Assembly: GCF_042242105.1 (NCBI RefSeq) | Contig: NC_092026.1 | Location: forward strand, 20,184,191-20,248,190 | DNA length: 64,000 bases | Reading direction: 5' to 3' | DNA from: Pempheris klunzingeri | Taxonomy: Eukaryota; Chordata; Actinopteri; Acropomatiformes; Pempheridae | Part shown: in pieces, positions 36,341-49,499 of the stretch | How the letters are laid out: every line of letters starts with the position of its first letter | How positions within the stretch are numbered: the first letter of the stretch is position 1 | Notes under the pieces: generated by a model | What the model was told of the DNA's origin: nothing | Databases searched by the model: none | What the model saw: only the letters and a program-made list of their open reading frames with translations | Position numbers and translations under genes: made by a program

Positions 36341-39300
36341 TCAGTTTGGCTGGTTGTCCATCTGTGAGCCCGACTGGTAGGACTGGATATCCTCCCCGAT
36401 GAACTCCGTCACTGTGGAGGGAGAGGAGACAGTCACAACTCTTCATCACTGCATCGTTTCATCCACCTCATCAAACGCTCATTAGAGCAGTTTGTTCAGC
36501 TTGTGCGTCTCTACAATCAAAGATAATCGAGCTGTACGTGCAGCAGTAACCTGTAAATCATTTTACAGGTAGGTCAATGTGCTGCTTTGTCGTTTATATC
36601 ACAATCCTGCAGAAAGTGCAAGATACAATCAGCTGAGGTATTATCTTATCACCAATGTATCCTCACTGGTGTATACACCAAGGAAATGCAGCAGAGAAAT
36701 GCAAAGAAATGTTTGAGGTAGTTTTAGAGTTGAGTGCCGTCATTTATCCACCAGACAACACAGACAATTTTATTTTTCAATTTTTAAAGGCCCCACTTAG
36801 TGCATATCTTGGTTCCAAAACTAATTTGAGCGATCTTTATAAAAAAATATGTATATTATTAATATTATATCTAGATTTATATTTCTTTATTTATTGTTTT
36901 TTTGAATTTGTTTAAAAAGTAGAATAAAAACAAAAATGTAAAAAAAAAGAATAGCTGAGATATATTGTTATCAGATTCTTTGAAATTGTTTTAAATGATC
37001 ATTTATTATTTTGTAATTTACTTTTTAATGAAGAGTTAAAAACACAAATTACAGGATTAAAACTGACATCTGCTAAGTTTTTGTTGGTTCAAACTTTAAC
37101 AACAATGACAGAGCATCGAGTGGGTTTCAGTATGTGGTTAAACTGTAACTGACCAAGCAGATGATGTGAACGTAAGAATATAGTTTCATATGTGATAAAG
37201 TTTAGCTGGCACCGATGTGACTTTTCCATACTTTGGTTGTCAACAGCAGTGAGTGAAGAGCATCTCCTACCACGGTATAACATACTAATGGATGAAAAAT
37301 TACTCATTATCAATAAAAAATACAATTACAGACGCTAGTTTTAGAATCTAAACCTGTGGTGATTATGAAGGCAACAAAATCCGGGATTTGACATAATCCT
37401 CAGCTATGGACATAACCATTTATTTATCCATCCACCAGTCTGTTCCAATATTCATCCTCCCTCTCGTCCAACCATACATGCTGTACATGATGACACTGTT
37501 AAGGTAAAGACATATACATGCAACTCACCTTCTTCAAATGTAATGTGGTGCATAGAGGCAGAGCTGGTAAACTCCAGGGGGCACTCCAGGGTCTTGTCAT
37601 CCCTCTCCCCTCCATGCCCCGTCCCAAGCACCCTTGCCTGGGTGTCCCAGCCATCGTAGCTGGAGTAGGGTGCTGGGCAGATGTCCTGATATGGGCTGGG
37701 ATTGGAGGGAGGGGAGGGACACACCTCCTGAGTATAAGCAGAGTACTGGGGGTAAGGGGAGGTGGGGATGGGAGGAAGAGGGGAGGTCGAGATGGGACTG
37801 CCAGCAGGAAACGGGCTGAGAGAGGAGGAGTGGGAGGGAGAGGGGGAGGAGGACAGGTAGGGTGAGTCCAGCCACGGGGACGGGGAGGGGGAAGGAGGCT
37901 GCGGGCCGCGGGGGTACAGCGGGGGGAGGAGCTCGGTGAAGCCCAGCTCCAGGTTCTCGAAGCTGGGGTGACGCTCGGACAGGGTCGCCCTGGACCCGCC
38001 GGGCTCCTCCGCCACAGCACTAGGTTTAGAGCAGTACTCCTCATGGTAACCCATAGTGGGGCAGGGAGGGGAGTAGGTGGAGGGGTAGGGGGGCAGGTGG
38101 AAGGACAGGCCTCGATCGTCAGCCATGGGGTCGCTTCTCACGTGGAAGCCCCCGTCCAGCCTGGGTTGACCCCCCACAGGACAAACAGTCCCCCCATCCA
38201 GAGGCAGCACAGAGGGCCGGGACAGCAGCGGGTCCTCCTCTTTGAACATAACTGCGAGGGGAAACATATATAAATAAGTGCATATACTATTTCTATTTAT
38301 TGTATTTTATTTCCTCAGAATACAGACTCTGAATGCAGCATGGTATTTTCTTATATTATGGCTTTTTTTCAGTAGTTCTGTTTTAATCCACTTTTTATTT
38401 TATCTTTCATAGTTATGTAAATGTGTAATCAAATGTTTCACTGAATATGTTTACAAAGGATTGTTGTATTTGGCAATATTTTGTAGTAGAAACCTCCAAA
38501 TGCACATAACAAGGATGAGAAATATTCATTTAGACTCTTCATTGACATAAATCACAATAAATTGGAAAATCCACACCCTGAGGCTTAATTATTCGTAAAT
38601 ATTCAATTCAGAAAGTAAAATTATTGTATAGTTGTAGTAGAATAAAATCATGTACAAAAAGATTTCAAATTAGTTTCTTCCCTTTCTTTCAAAAGTTTAT
38701 TTATTTTCAATCTATTCTATTCTAATTGACGTAATGTTTGTATTTGGTAAAATATATGTTTATTAAAGCATATATTAATATACCAGTAAGTGCAGTTGAT
38801 TGTATTTGGGAAGAGAATCTCACTAAATATCAGGGTTGATGGTAACATCATGTCCACATTTAGACACATGAACTGAACAGAAGCCACGTCAGAGGGGAGA
38901 GAGACGGGGGGAGAAGTGAACACTCACTGGGGAGATACTTGAAGCAGTGGGTGCTGCTCCTTTTCCTCTTCCCGTTGGACACGTAAAGACTAACCGACAC
39001 CGGCCGACTGACGGACAGGTCGCTGTAGGCGGGGACCCTCACACACAGCAAACACTATCACAAGACAGAGGCATGGAGACAGATTATTACAGATTAGAGG
39101 AGATCCATCGGACGGTTTAGTTTTATCTGGGTGTATATTTTGGACAGTTTTTGGGTTGATATCACAACATTACCTCATTGCTGTTTTCACGGTCAACATG
39201 AGCCTCCTCCTCCCACTGTAATTTACCATCTAATAGACATGAACACAAGGTTGAAATTAGTATAATCTACATACACACACACACACACAAACATCACACA

Positions 39301-42300
39301 CATAGAAACCCACTCAGTTGAACTGCTTTAATATGATTTGGCGATTTTATAGGCAAACACTCATTTTTAATAAAGAAAGATGTAAAATGTGATTATTTCT
39401 CCAACTTCACTGCTTTTTACCAAGATAAATGATGATCAGTTCGTAAACCAGCACTCTCAAACCATGATTGTAAAAAAATGTCTGTGTTTGTGTCTGTATC
39501 TATGTTGTGCATTCAGGATCATGAAAACCCCCTCACTGTCCATCTGAGACAGTTTCACAACACATTTTTAACCTTTTGTAGTACTGTAATACTTATATAA
39601 CCTTTACCTGTCCCTCGCTCCATGAAAAGGACTCTGGAGATTGGCAGGAAGTTGGTGCCGCTCAGCAATAGCTCCTCCCCTCCCTCCACAGAGCAGGAAG
39701 TAAGACTGACGGTCTCGATGACGGGCAGCTCCTGAGCCGAACGCTGGGCTGAGGCAGGGAGAGGAGGGAAAATTAAACATGACCCTCACTACAACAAAAC
39801 GTGCTCCTCATTTAAAGCCAGCATGTGTAGATTTTAAAGAATTCTGCCACTTTAACAACCAGCTTTGGTAAATATTATGTAAAGGTTTATCAGCTACTCA
39901 CAGCATTCGATGGGGAGGGAGGCGACCTGCAGAGCCAGGACTCGGCCAGGCGGTGCCACGGGGGGCGCGAGAGGGAGGTGGGTACGAAACACCAAACGCA
40001 CTCGTGTGTTCTTCCTTCCGACGTCTGTCTCTCCTTTCCTCAGCTCGATGTCTGAGTTCCTCAGCTTCAGAATCCCGGCACAGTCGATGCTACGACACAG
40101 AGAGTGTTTTCATACATGATTCATGCAGCTGCATCGTGCTCTCAGCATCACTGGTTGTGGCGGCGGTTCAGCGCCTTGCTCACTGGCACTCGGCCATTGT
40201 TGTTTAGTGTCATTTAGTCACATGCATAAACACAGGTCCAGTGAATTAATCGACGTGATCAGCCTGCTTCTAAACCATATACTGTAGACAGAGATGGACA
40301 GTGTTTCAATTAAATTGCATTTATTTCACAATACATATTTGATTACTTTTTAGTATTTTGTAATTTGTATTTTGTTGGACAGAGCTTGAGGATAGAAGCT
40401 GCTTTGGTGTTTGATGCAAAGATCAAAGATAATAAGATCATCAAAATATGATCTGATATACTGAATGTCTGAATTACACAGAAATACCAAAATGTACTTC
40501 CAAAATGTCCTGATTGGCCACTTCTAATCTATGGTGTAGGAAATCAGCAGAGTTCATCCTTTCAGTGCTACTGGGCTACTAAAGGCCTAAAATGGGATGA
40601 TATAAGTCTGTACAAAACTCATTCTTGCTTCGTCAAATTACAAATCACCTGTGTTTTACTCAAATGCACTTCCTCATTCCAGCATTTTGTCTTTAATTTT
40701 ACTACATTTGATAAGTAACTATTTGTAATTTGTGTGAAGATATTTTTTGATGTGTGCCCATCTCTGACTGGAGACTTCAAATTAGCCTTGAAAGTGTAGC
40801 ACAGGACAGAATCTCATGCACAAATTAAAACATTTTGTTCTGTGGGCTTGTAGAGGAGAAGTTTCCCGTCTCTGTCCTACTCACAGTGCAGTCATGTTGT
40901 TCTCAGGGTTGAGGGGGATGTCCAGCAGTTTGGTCCCCGCCTGGACGCTCTCATGACTGGCTGTACCCACCATCTTCCCCGTCACCCTGAGAGGAGAGAA
41001 ACAGCTAAATTAAACAGCCCTCCATTGACTGTTTTTAGGCTGAATCAAAGACTCCGTCCGAGCTTTACCCTGCAAACTTTCACAAAGTGCATGCAGAAAC
41101 TCACAATCCTGATTAAAGAGGTAATCTGTTACAGATTAACAAGAAATCTGTCAATTTACGGATAATCTAGGTTATTTATGAAGAAAAAATATCCAACATA
41201 GAGGAGTTACTGATACTCAAATGCAAATTAATTAATTTATTTTAATTGTACATTTGAATACCCTTTTGAGCAACCTCACTCTGTGCAATATATACATATA
41301 TATATAAATATTGACAGAGCAACATCACTCCAGCATACGCAATACATTTTTGTATTATTAAATTTTTTTAAAAATCCCCCCCCCCCGTGTACAGTGTTCC
41401 TATTTTTATACTTCCTCTTGTTAAAATTGTTATTATTTTCATATCTACTCCTGTGTATATCACTGTCCATGAGTTTATTATTCATTGTCATATTGAACGC
41501 TTTACTTCTGCCACCCACTGTTGCTGCTGTAATGCTGTAAATTTCCCCAACCATGGGGCTAATAAAGGAACATCTTATCTTTTGGACTGTTTCGGATAAA
41601 ACAAGAAATATCACCTCTAGAGCCAAAGCATGTGAGGGCATTTCTTCTTGCTCTCTCTGCCATATTTTATATAAATATATAATATATATACACTGTTGCC
41701 CATAAAGTTGGAATCAAATGTTTTTTACCTCTTCTCATGAAATGATTGTGACAATGTGATTTATTCTTGATAAATAAAGTGTATATCATCTCAACTTTAT
41801 TGATCAAACTCTTCCAAACATATCACAGTGAAACTTAAACCACAATTAACCTTTGCAAACTGCGTATTCAGGCTTTAACTAAATTGGGGGTATTGAACAA
41901 TTATTCCAACTTTATGGGCAACAGTGTACATATATTTAAATAACTATTATACATTCTAAATAATTCATAGATTAATTGATAATAAATAATCTGTATCTAG
42001 CCCTAAACATAATTTTCAGTTAAATTAATTAATCTTAAATTATTGGTCTAGTGTGCAAAAATTGAACAGCTTTAAGTTTACGCGCCATTCATGAAAAGAA
42101 GAATTAAGCGAGTGGGAAGGAAAACTGATTACTAAAACACACAAATCTAATGCTGTTGATGTCCCAAAATAACCCACAGGTCTGCAGTTTAGATGAACGG
42201 ACCTCTGATGCTCTATTGTGCAACCATTTTCAGAGGTTTTCTACATGAAGCTGATGTTCTCATCCAGAGCAGGCTACATTGAGACCAACTGGTGCAAGAA

Positions 42301-45300
42301 ATTTCCTGGACCAACACTAGAAGCAGCTGGTGGTAAGTTACGCAATGGTTAAAGCCACAGCGGTCATATGTTGCGTCCCGTGAATATTAACGTACGACAG
42401 AAGGATGTTGAGGATTAAGCTTGGTTTTAAATAGGAATACGGCTCAGTACCTGTGGATCTGATAGAAGGGATGTGGCCTGATCGATCGGTCGTCAGCTGT
42501 TCCAACGAAAACCTGAAGGGAGAGCGGTTTCCTCTCCGTGTATCCACACAGCTGCACAGAGAGACACAGTGTGAGGGACGAAATCAAACTGCGATGAGGC
42601 CACAACACGTGTCACAAGACTTTGCTCCAGTACAGTGAAAACACAACATTCAAACCACAGTTCTACTTCAGCTGCAATAGACATTACACTCAATACAGAG
42701 TGTTTAAATAATCTCAATACAAAAGCAACTGTTTGATGAATACACAAGTTTATGCAGCATGTCTACGCAGCACTGTCACAACTTTTTAAATCTGTCACCT
42801 TGACAACAGGGTGTCCCGTGGGTGCAGCCTTCACGGCTCCTCTGCTCCCCTCGGTCTCATAGTGGGCTCTGTGGTGTGGACGGGGCTGCACCTCGATACG
42901 CAGCTCGTACTGGTCAAACTGGGACGGCAGCGGCCAGTCGAGTGGCGGCAGAGCGTTAGACCTACAAGTGTATCAGATCAGTGCAGGACATGAGACAGTT
43001 TCGGTTGTTTTGGCATTGATTGTTAGAGTAACAGAAGGCCATATGTTTTGGACATGCCCAAAATTGTACACACTCTGGTTGGAGATCTTTAACAAATTCT
43101 CCTATTTGTGTAAAAAAAAAAAGGTTGACCCAGATCCTGTTATTGCAACATCCAGACATTGATCAGATTTAATCATATAGTCAACATTACCAGCCTGTCA
43201 GCTACTTCTTCTTCGCTGGAAATCCTCCACCCCTCCATTTCATTCATGCTGAGTTCATGAGCTAATGTCAGTTCTCAAATTAGAAAAAAATCTGATTCAC
43301 AGTTAAGGGCTCTTTGATAAACTTGGCACCCCTTTTTAGACCATTATGCAAGTAATTCATGTATGTACACTGTGCAAGATATTGTATTTAAGTATGGTAT
43401 TTATTTTTGTTACTTGTTTTTGTTTGCTGTTTTTGCTGTTTGTTGTTAGAAGCCACTGAATAACTATTTTGCAGGTCAAATAATGACATTAACATATAAT
43501 TTACTCATGCAAACGTGACAGGTGCAAAACAGACCTGTATTATGTATGTTGTATATCATATTTATATTCAGATTTTAGAGTGATGGAGACACTGTTTCTG
43601 GAAAGACAAACTGGTAGTCCATACTCTTTTCTTTTTTATTTGGGTAACAAGTCCTTTACCACATCATCAATATGGAGCTTCAAATGATGATTTCTGATGT
43701 ATATCATCATATATGTGGTGGTGTGTATTCGTGCCTGAACAGAGGGCTGTGGGCGCTGGCTCGGGTCCGGCCCCATGCTAGAGCAGGGGGCACAGAGAGG
43801 TAGTCCATGCCCAGCGAGGGAGGCTCTCTCCTGGTCTGCTGGGTCTCTGGCAGCAGGCAGGGGGAGCTGTGGCCTGGAGCCTGCTCCTGGTCCACCTCCC
43901 TGGGAGACAACTGGAAGACAGGAAGCATGGTGTGCATGGTGTAATGCATTTGTTTTAAACCTTTTAATGTTTTTAGCATCTTTAATATGGAGTCAACATC
44001 TTTACCTGCTCCAATGACGTCTTCCTGGTTTTCTGAGGGATGCTGAGCTCACAGCTGCTGGGCGGAGCCTGTGACAAAGTGGTGGAGTCTCCACCTTCGA
44101 GGTTGCATCCCTGCAGGTCCTCTGAGTAACTGCCCCTCCGAGAAGTACAGGGGGAGGCCAAAGGGGAGTTTCTACGCTTTTTACCCCCGGGGGAGGTGGG
44201 CCTCGAGGATGGCGAGAGCCCGAAGTTGATTGCGGCTTCGTTCAGATCCTCCTCCTCCACCAGCAGGGAGTCACAGCTGGAGGCGGGGCTGAGCCAGCCG
44301 CGGGAGGAAGGGCTTGAGGCAGGGCTGGGGCTGAGGGAGCCAGGGCATCTGTCTCGGTATGTAAAGGGGTCCAGCAGGGGGAGGTAGAGGCGCTCTCGGT
44401 CCCACCCGCCACCGTTACCCATGTCCCAATAACTGGAAATGGTGGGTGTTGGGTCGTCTTCAGGGGAGATGGTGGTTATCTGGATGCTTGGACACTCAAC
44501 CACACGAGACTCTGAAACCTGGAGGGAAGATGAGAGCGAGCAAAAGCTGCCTTTAATTTTCTCAGTTGTGACTTTTAATCATCTGTTCAAGTCATAAATC
44601 AAAATGCCAAATATTTGCCTTTTCGAGCCTCTCAAATGTGAGTATTTGCTGATTTTGCCTGGAGATCAAATAACTTTTAGATTTAGAACTGTTCTCACAA
44701 AACAAACAATGAGGAGATGTCTGCGATGGTCACTTTTCACTGTTTTCTAACATAAAATCAAGCAAATAAAAAGAACCAAAAAATGTATTGATTGACAAAC
44801 GAAAACCTTAACTTGTTGCAGACCTACAGTATCACCATTCAGTTTTAGAGGTCCAAACAAAAAGCTAAAGGGACATTCTGGATTTTTGCATCTATTTCTA
44901 TGTTTGACGCAGCTTTTTATTTCACTTTCCTGATGTACAAAATCTACCACTTGTATGAATCACTTCTCTTGGCTGAGCCACTGAACAGTAGTTTTCACTG
45001 TATTTGCTGTTAGTGATAAACTTAATTTCACTCCTACTGTCACTGTACGGACAAAGTCAACAGTGGCTCACCTCACTGTATTCTGTACTTAATGTGGTAA
45101 AATATGCAAAATGTGCAGAACGGTCAACAAACTTCTTTGGTTTTTTCAGGTTCAAACCCTCTGATTATAAAAGAGCAGGACATGTAAACAGGTCATCTCA
45201 CCTGTACAGAGCGCGCCGGCAGGCTCTCATAGGTCCCGCTGAACTCTCTGACAGGAGCCCTGCGTGGAGGTGGGGAGTGCATCCCAGCCCGCTGATTGGC

Positions 45301-48300
45301 CGAGGCTGGCGGGCTGGGGATGCTGATTGAGTGTCCTGCAGGAGTGGCAGCCATGTGGCTATCTGTAACTGATGGAAAGACTTATCAGAGTGAAACTGTG
45401 GAAACGTGACAAACTCTGGCACCAAAATATGATTAGAAAAATGAAACGGCAAACACAAGCACAGATTGGCTCTTGTTGACAAAAGTATCACAACTGCACA
45501 CAAAAGTTGGTGTTGTTGGGTTACAAAATGGTGAAAATCAGTATCAATACACACCTTTACTTCCACATGGCAACAATTTATTTTCTGGCTGCTTTCTAGA
45601 TATTTTTTATATATTTTTTTTTCTTTTGCTAAAACACACTTTCTTTTTATATCAAATGTTGTGGGTTTTGGGGTCATGTGACCTCCCATTAATCACCCCC
45701 CCCCACACACAACCACAAAATGACAGTTAGCTCTTAAAACCTGCTGTTCTTTTACATCTTGCATGAGAAAGACTCATTATTTGTCAATCAAACTACAGTA
45801 AACACAATCTGTGGTAATTTAAGATCCATTTTTTTTTTTATCATCAACATGCCTACATCATTCATTACACATCATTTTCCCTCATTTACTGATCTGTAAT
45901 TGTGGCCATATGAAATGATGCAACTGTCCAACTGGAACTTCTCCTAAGGAAGTGCACAGCTTTGAAACAAGTACAGCCTTATGTCACTTTTAATATGAAG
46001 AAGTAGTTTGACTTTAGGTGAAATAAGATTATGGAGACAGTTATCATAGTTTAGCATATAGACTGGAAACAGCTAATCTGGCTCCTTTGGAAGGTAACTA
46101 AATCCACCTAGCAGCACCTCTGGGGCTAATTTACATTTGCATCTCTCTAATCCACACAAAGACCAAACAAAATGTAAAAATGATACGTTGTGGTTTTAGG
46201 GGTGTTTATGTGCCATGCTAGCTGTTTCCCTTTTTTTCTAGTGTTTATGCTAAGCTAAGCTAACTGGCTGCAGTCGTACAATGCACAAACATGTAAATCT
46301 CAGCAATACTTACAAAATTTCAAACTATTCCTTCAAATTGATGGGGTTTTTTTTATATTAATTGATATAATAATATGGTAATTGCCTTAATATTGTTATC
46401 TATTTCACCTCAAATAGATGAATGCTTTCTTATTCTATGCAAGACAGCACAGAACATTTTGGTAAATTAAAAAATTCATTCTTTTTTATCTTTTAAAATC
46501 TGCTCAGAAATATCAAAAGTGACTATATAAGGTACATCAGATTAATGATAAGATAAGTATTTGCAGGGAAAAAACAACTTAACAAAGTAAGATTTGGTTT
46601 TATGTTCTATAGTCTCACACAGTCAATTAACTGAATTTACTAAACAATTTTTAAAGACTACTTTGAGTGTGAGGAAGTCTTTCAATACATTTTTTCATGT
46701 ATTATGGCCACAGAAAGTGGATTAAAGGGTGAAGTGGGAATCTTAACTGTGAATCACAAACTCAAACTACTGCTGGTCCCGACAGATTTGGGGCTTTTCT
46801 ACGTCTCATTTTAAAAACGTTTCAGAGAGCAAAACTTTTCATCCGAATGAAGACACGACCCCTCGAGACCACAGTTGTCACCACAACATTTCCCCTGCGT
46901 GGTGCGGGCGGCCTCCACATGGAGCCAAACAGTAGTTACTCTGTAATAAGAGAGGCTCCAACTGATCAGTGTTGCATTGCAGTGGCGTCGCGCCACACAG
47001 GCAATTTTTGGGCAACACGGACACACACAACAACATCTGCCAACAAATTAAGACTTGGGGTGAAAAATCTCCTCAAATGTTTCCTGGCAACAGAAATATT
47101 TCCAAGTGATTAAAGCTGCAGTGCTGAGGCAACTCTTCTGCTGGAGGATTTTTTTCACATGAAACAATGATTTAAATGTTTGTGTACAGACCAGCAGAGG
47201 AGTTTATGAGCTACGAAAATGTACCCAACACTTATTGAGCACTATAAAGCTGATCTTAAATCCAACAGATCTAATGTACTGTAATATTTTGTTCAGTGTC
47301 CTTAGCTGAACCCCACACACAAAGTTAAAATCAGCGGTGTGGGTAAGGAACGCCACATGGGGTCACAAGATGATTAACTGGGAAAATAAGCAAGAAAATT
47401 AAACACTTTTGCTGCACTGAACACAAACGTTTGTCATCCCTCCGGATGTGGCTTTTTTCCCTTTAAAATTATGGATAGTTTAAACTCTCCAGGCCTCATA
47501 TAACTATTTAGGAAACAATAATTTATTTGACCAGCAAAAGAGTTTATTACTTTCAAAATGTACCTGAATTATTGTACACGTTCAGTGGGTCATTTATATG
47601 TATGACAGATTTAAAATCATATTTATGTAGAGAGCAGTAACTCCTGTAGCTAGTTTCAAACTACAGATTCAGTAAATCTGGTTTCAATATATCAGTAACG
47701 TGTAACCTGGTTGCTAGGAAACATCTGTAGCACGGTCCTATCAAAAGCAATCAACTATGTACAACAGGAAGTCACTGGAGCATCACAACCTATAACATTA
47801 CCTTCAAAATAACACCTTCAGGAGGCCAAATGATATAATAAACTTTACTGCCAATCATTTGTAAGTATGGGTTTGGCTTTGTTTTATTGATATATAGAAA
47901 TCTGTGTCCAAGTATCCATGTGATCTAATTTAACCAATTAAACTGAATCTAACATAACCTAATTTAACCAGCAGTATTTTGGTCATTTAGTCTGTTTATT
48001 TACATTATGATGTGTAATTTGAGGTATGTTGTGTGTTTTATTTAGTCTTGTCATCTTTCTGCTACAAATCTTTGCCTTTTTTTTTTGTCAGACTTTCCTC
48101 CAACTCTTTTTCTTTTTAAAATGAATATCAAATTTGACCTCATGTGGGTGTTTAAAACTATTTATGAAACTTTCAAAATGTTGTGTTCAAACAGCAAAAG
48201 ATTTTATTGCTACAGTTATTGAACACAATAAGTCTAACATATTCAAGTCTAACATATTTAATACACTCTAATACCAGCAGAAGGAATGAGAAGAGGGAAT

Positions 48301-49458
48301 CCTGAGACGATGAATAGTATCACAAAACAGAAACGATTTCTGCTACAAACTGTGTTTATATTTTGAGGCACTACTTTAATAGTGAATAATTTAACAAGGG
48401 CCAATACCGATCTTATAAAGAACCAGTATTGGATGAAATGTTACTGATCGACATCAAATAATTTTTTTTCACCCCTGTAATGATCAAAATCAGTGTTTCT
48501 GCACTACCGACTGATTTTTTGGCACAACAACAATCTGTGGCCTCATGTTACCTTTTAGAAAAAAGATTCTTCAGAGCTCAATGCAGCGAGATATGAACGT
48601 TTTAAATCTGTGAAAAAAGAGCACTGGTGCTGAACCGGTGCTCTGTATCTACAGATGTGCTGTTTTGCAGTACCGGCCCCACATTTGACTTCTTCAAGCA
48701 TGTAAGTTAATAAAACAAATAAAAGTAAATCACTGTTTGGTGGAGCTGGTCACATGGAGTCAACACGCTGAACCAGTGACCAGATGTTTCAGGGATCACA
48801 AGCAAAAATAAAATGTGTCCAACTTGTTTGCATGTTATATCAAAAGATACTGAGAGCCGAGAACATAAATGCGAATACCTCGGTGTGACACCAAAGTGTC
48901 AGGAGGTCTAAAAAAACAAGTCTGTGAATGCAGATGCTCTGAAAAGTAAAACATATCACCTAGAGTGAAGAATCGCTCTCTTATTTCTCCTGCAGTTCAC
49001 TTTCATGCCTTGGGTGTGGTAATACAACTGTATGCCAGTGTGGGCGGGAAACAAATGAGAGAGTGGATGTGAGGATACGAGGTGTGTGTGTGTGTGTGTG
49101 TGTGTGTGATTGTGTTTGTGTGTGAGGAGAGAAAAATGGGGGAGATGGAGGTTGAGTGAAGGAGGGAGGGAGGTGTGTATGTGGTGCGTGTTCAGTACAC
49201 AGAGGTTGAGGTTCCTTCCCAGATGGCAGCTGTTAACTCTACTCACACGCACAGCTGATTAGAAACACATTGAGTCTGGGGCTGCACGCACACACACACA
49301 CACACAATCACACACGCATGCAAATGCACTCACACACTGGAATACAGTAAGACGTGCACACATTGGCACACACAACACAAAACAAATAACACAATAACAA
49401 TATACTCAGGCTCACATGCTTACAGATAGTGGCACGCACACAACTCACATGCAAGCTC

Positions 49459-49499
<41 letters not shown>

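Noticed and set aside
37499-38044. 181-codon minus-strand frame overlapping nfatc4 exon 12
   Set aside because: It is a shifted reading of the Pro/Ser-rich activation region; only the other frame joins the flanking exons and ends in the conserved NFAT tail.
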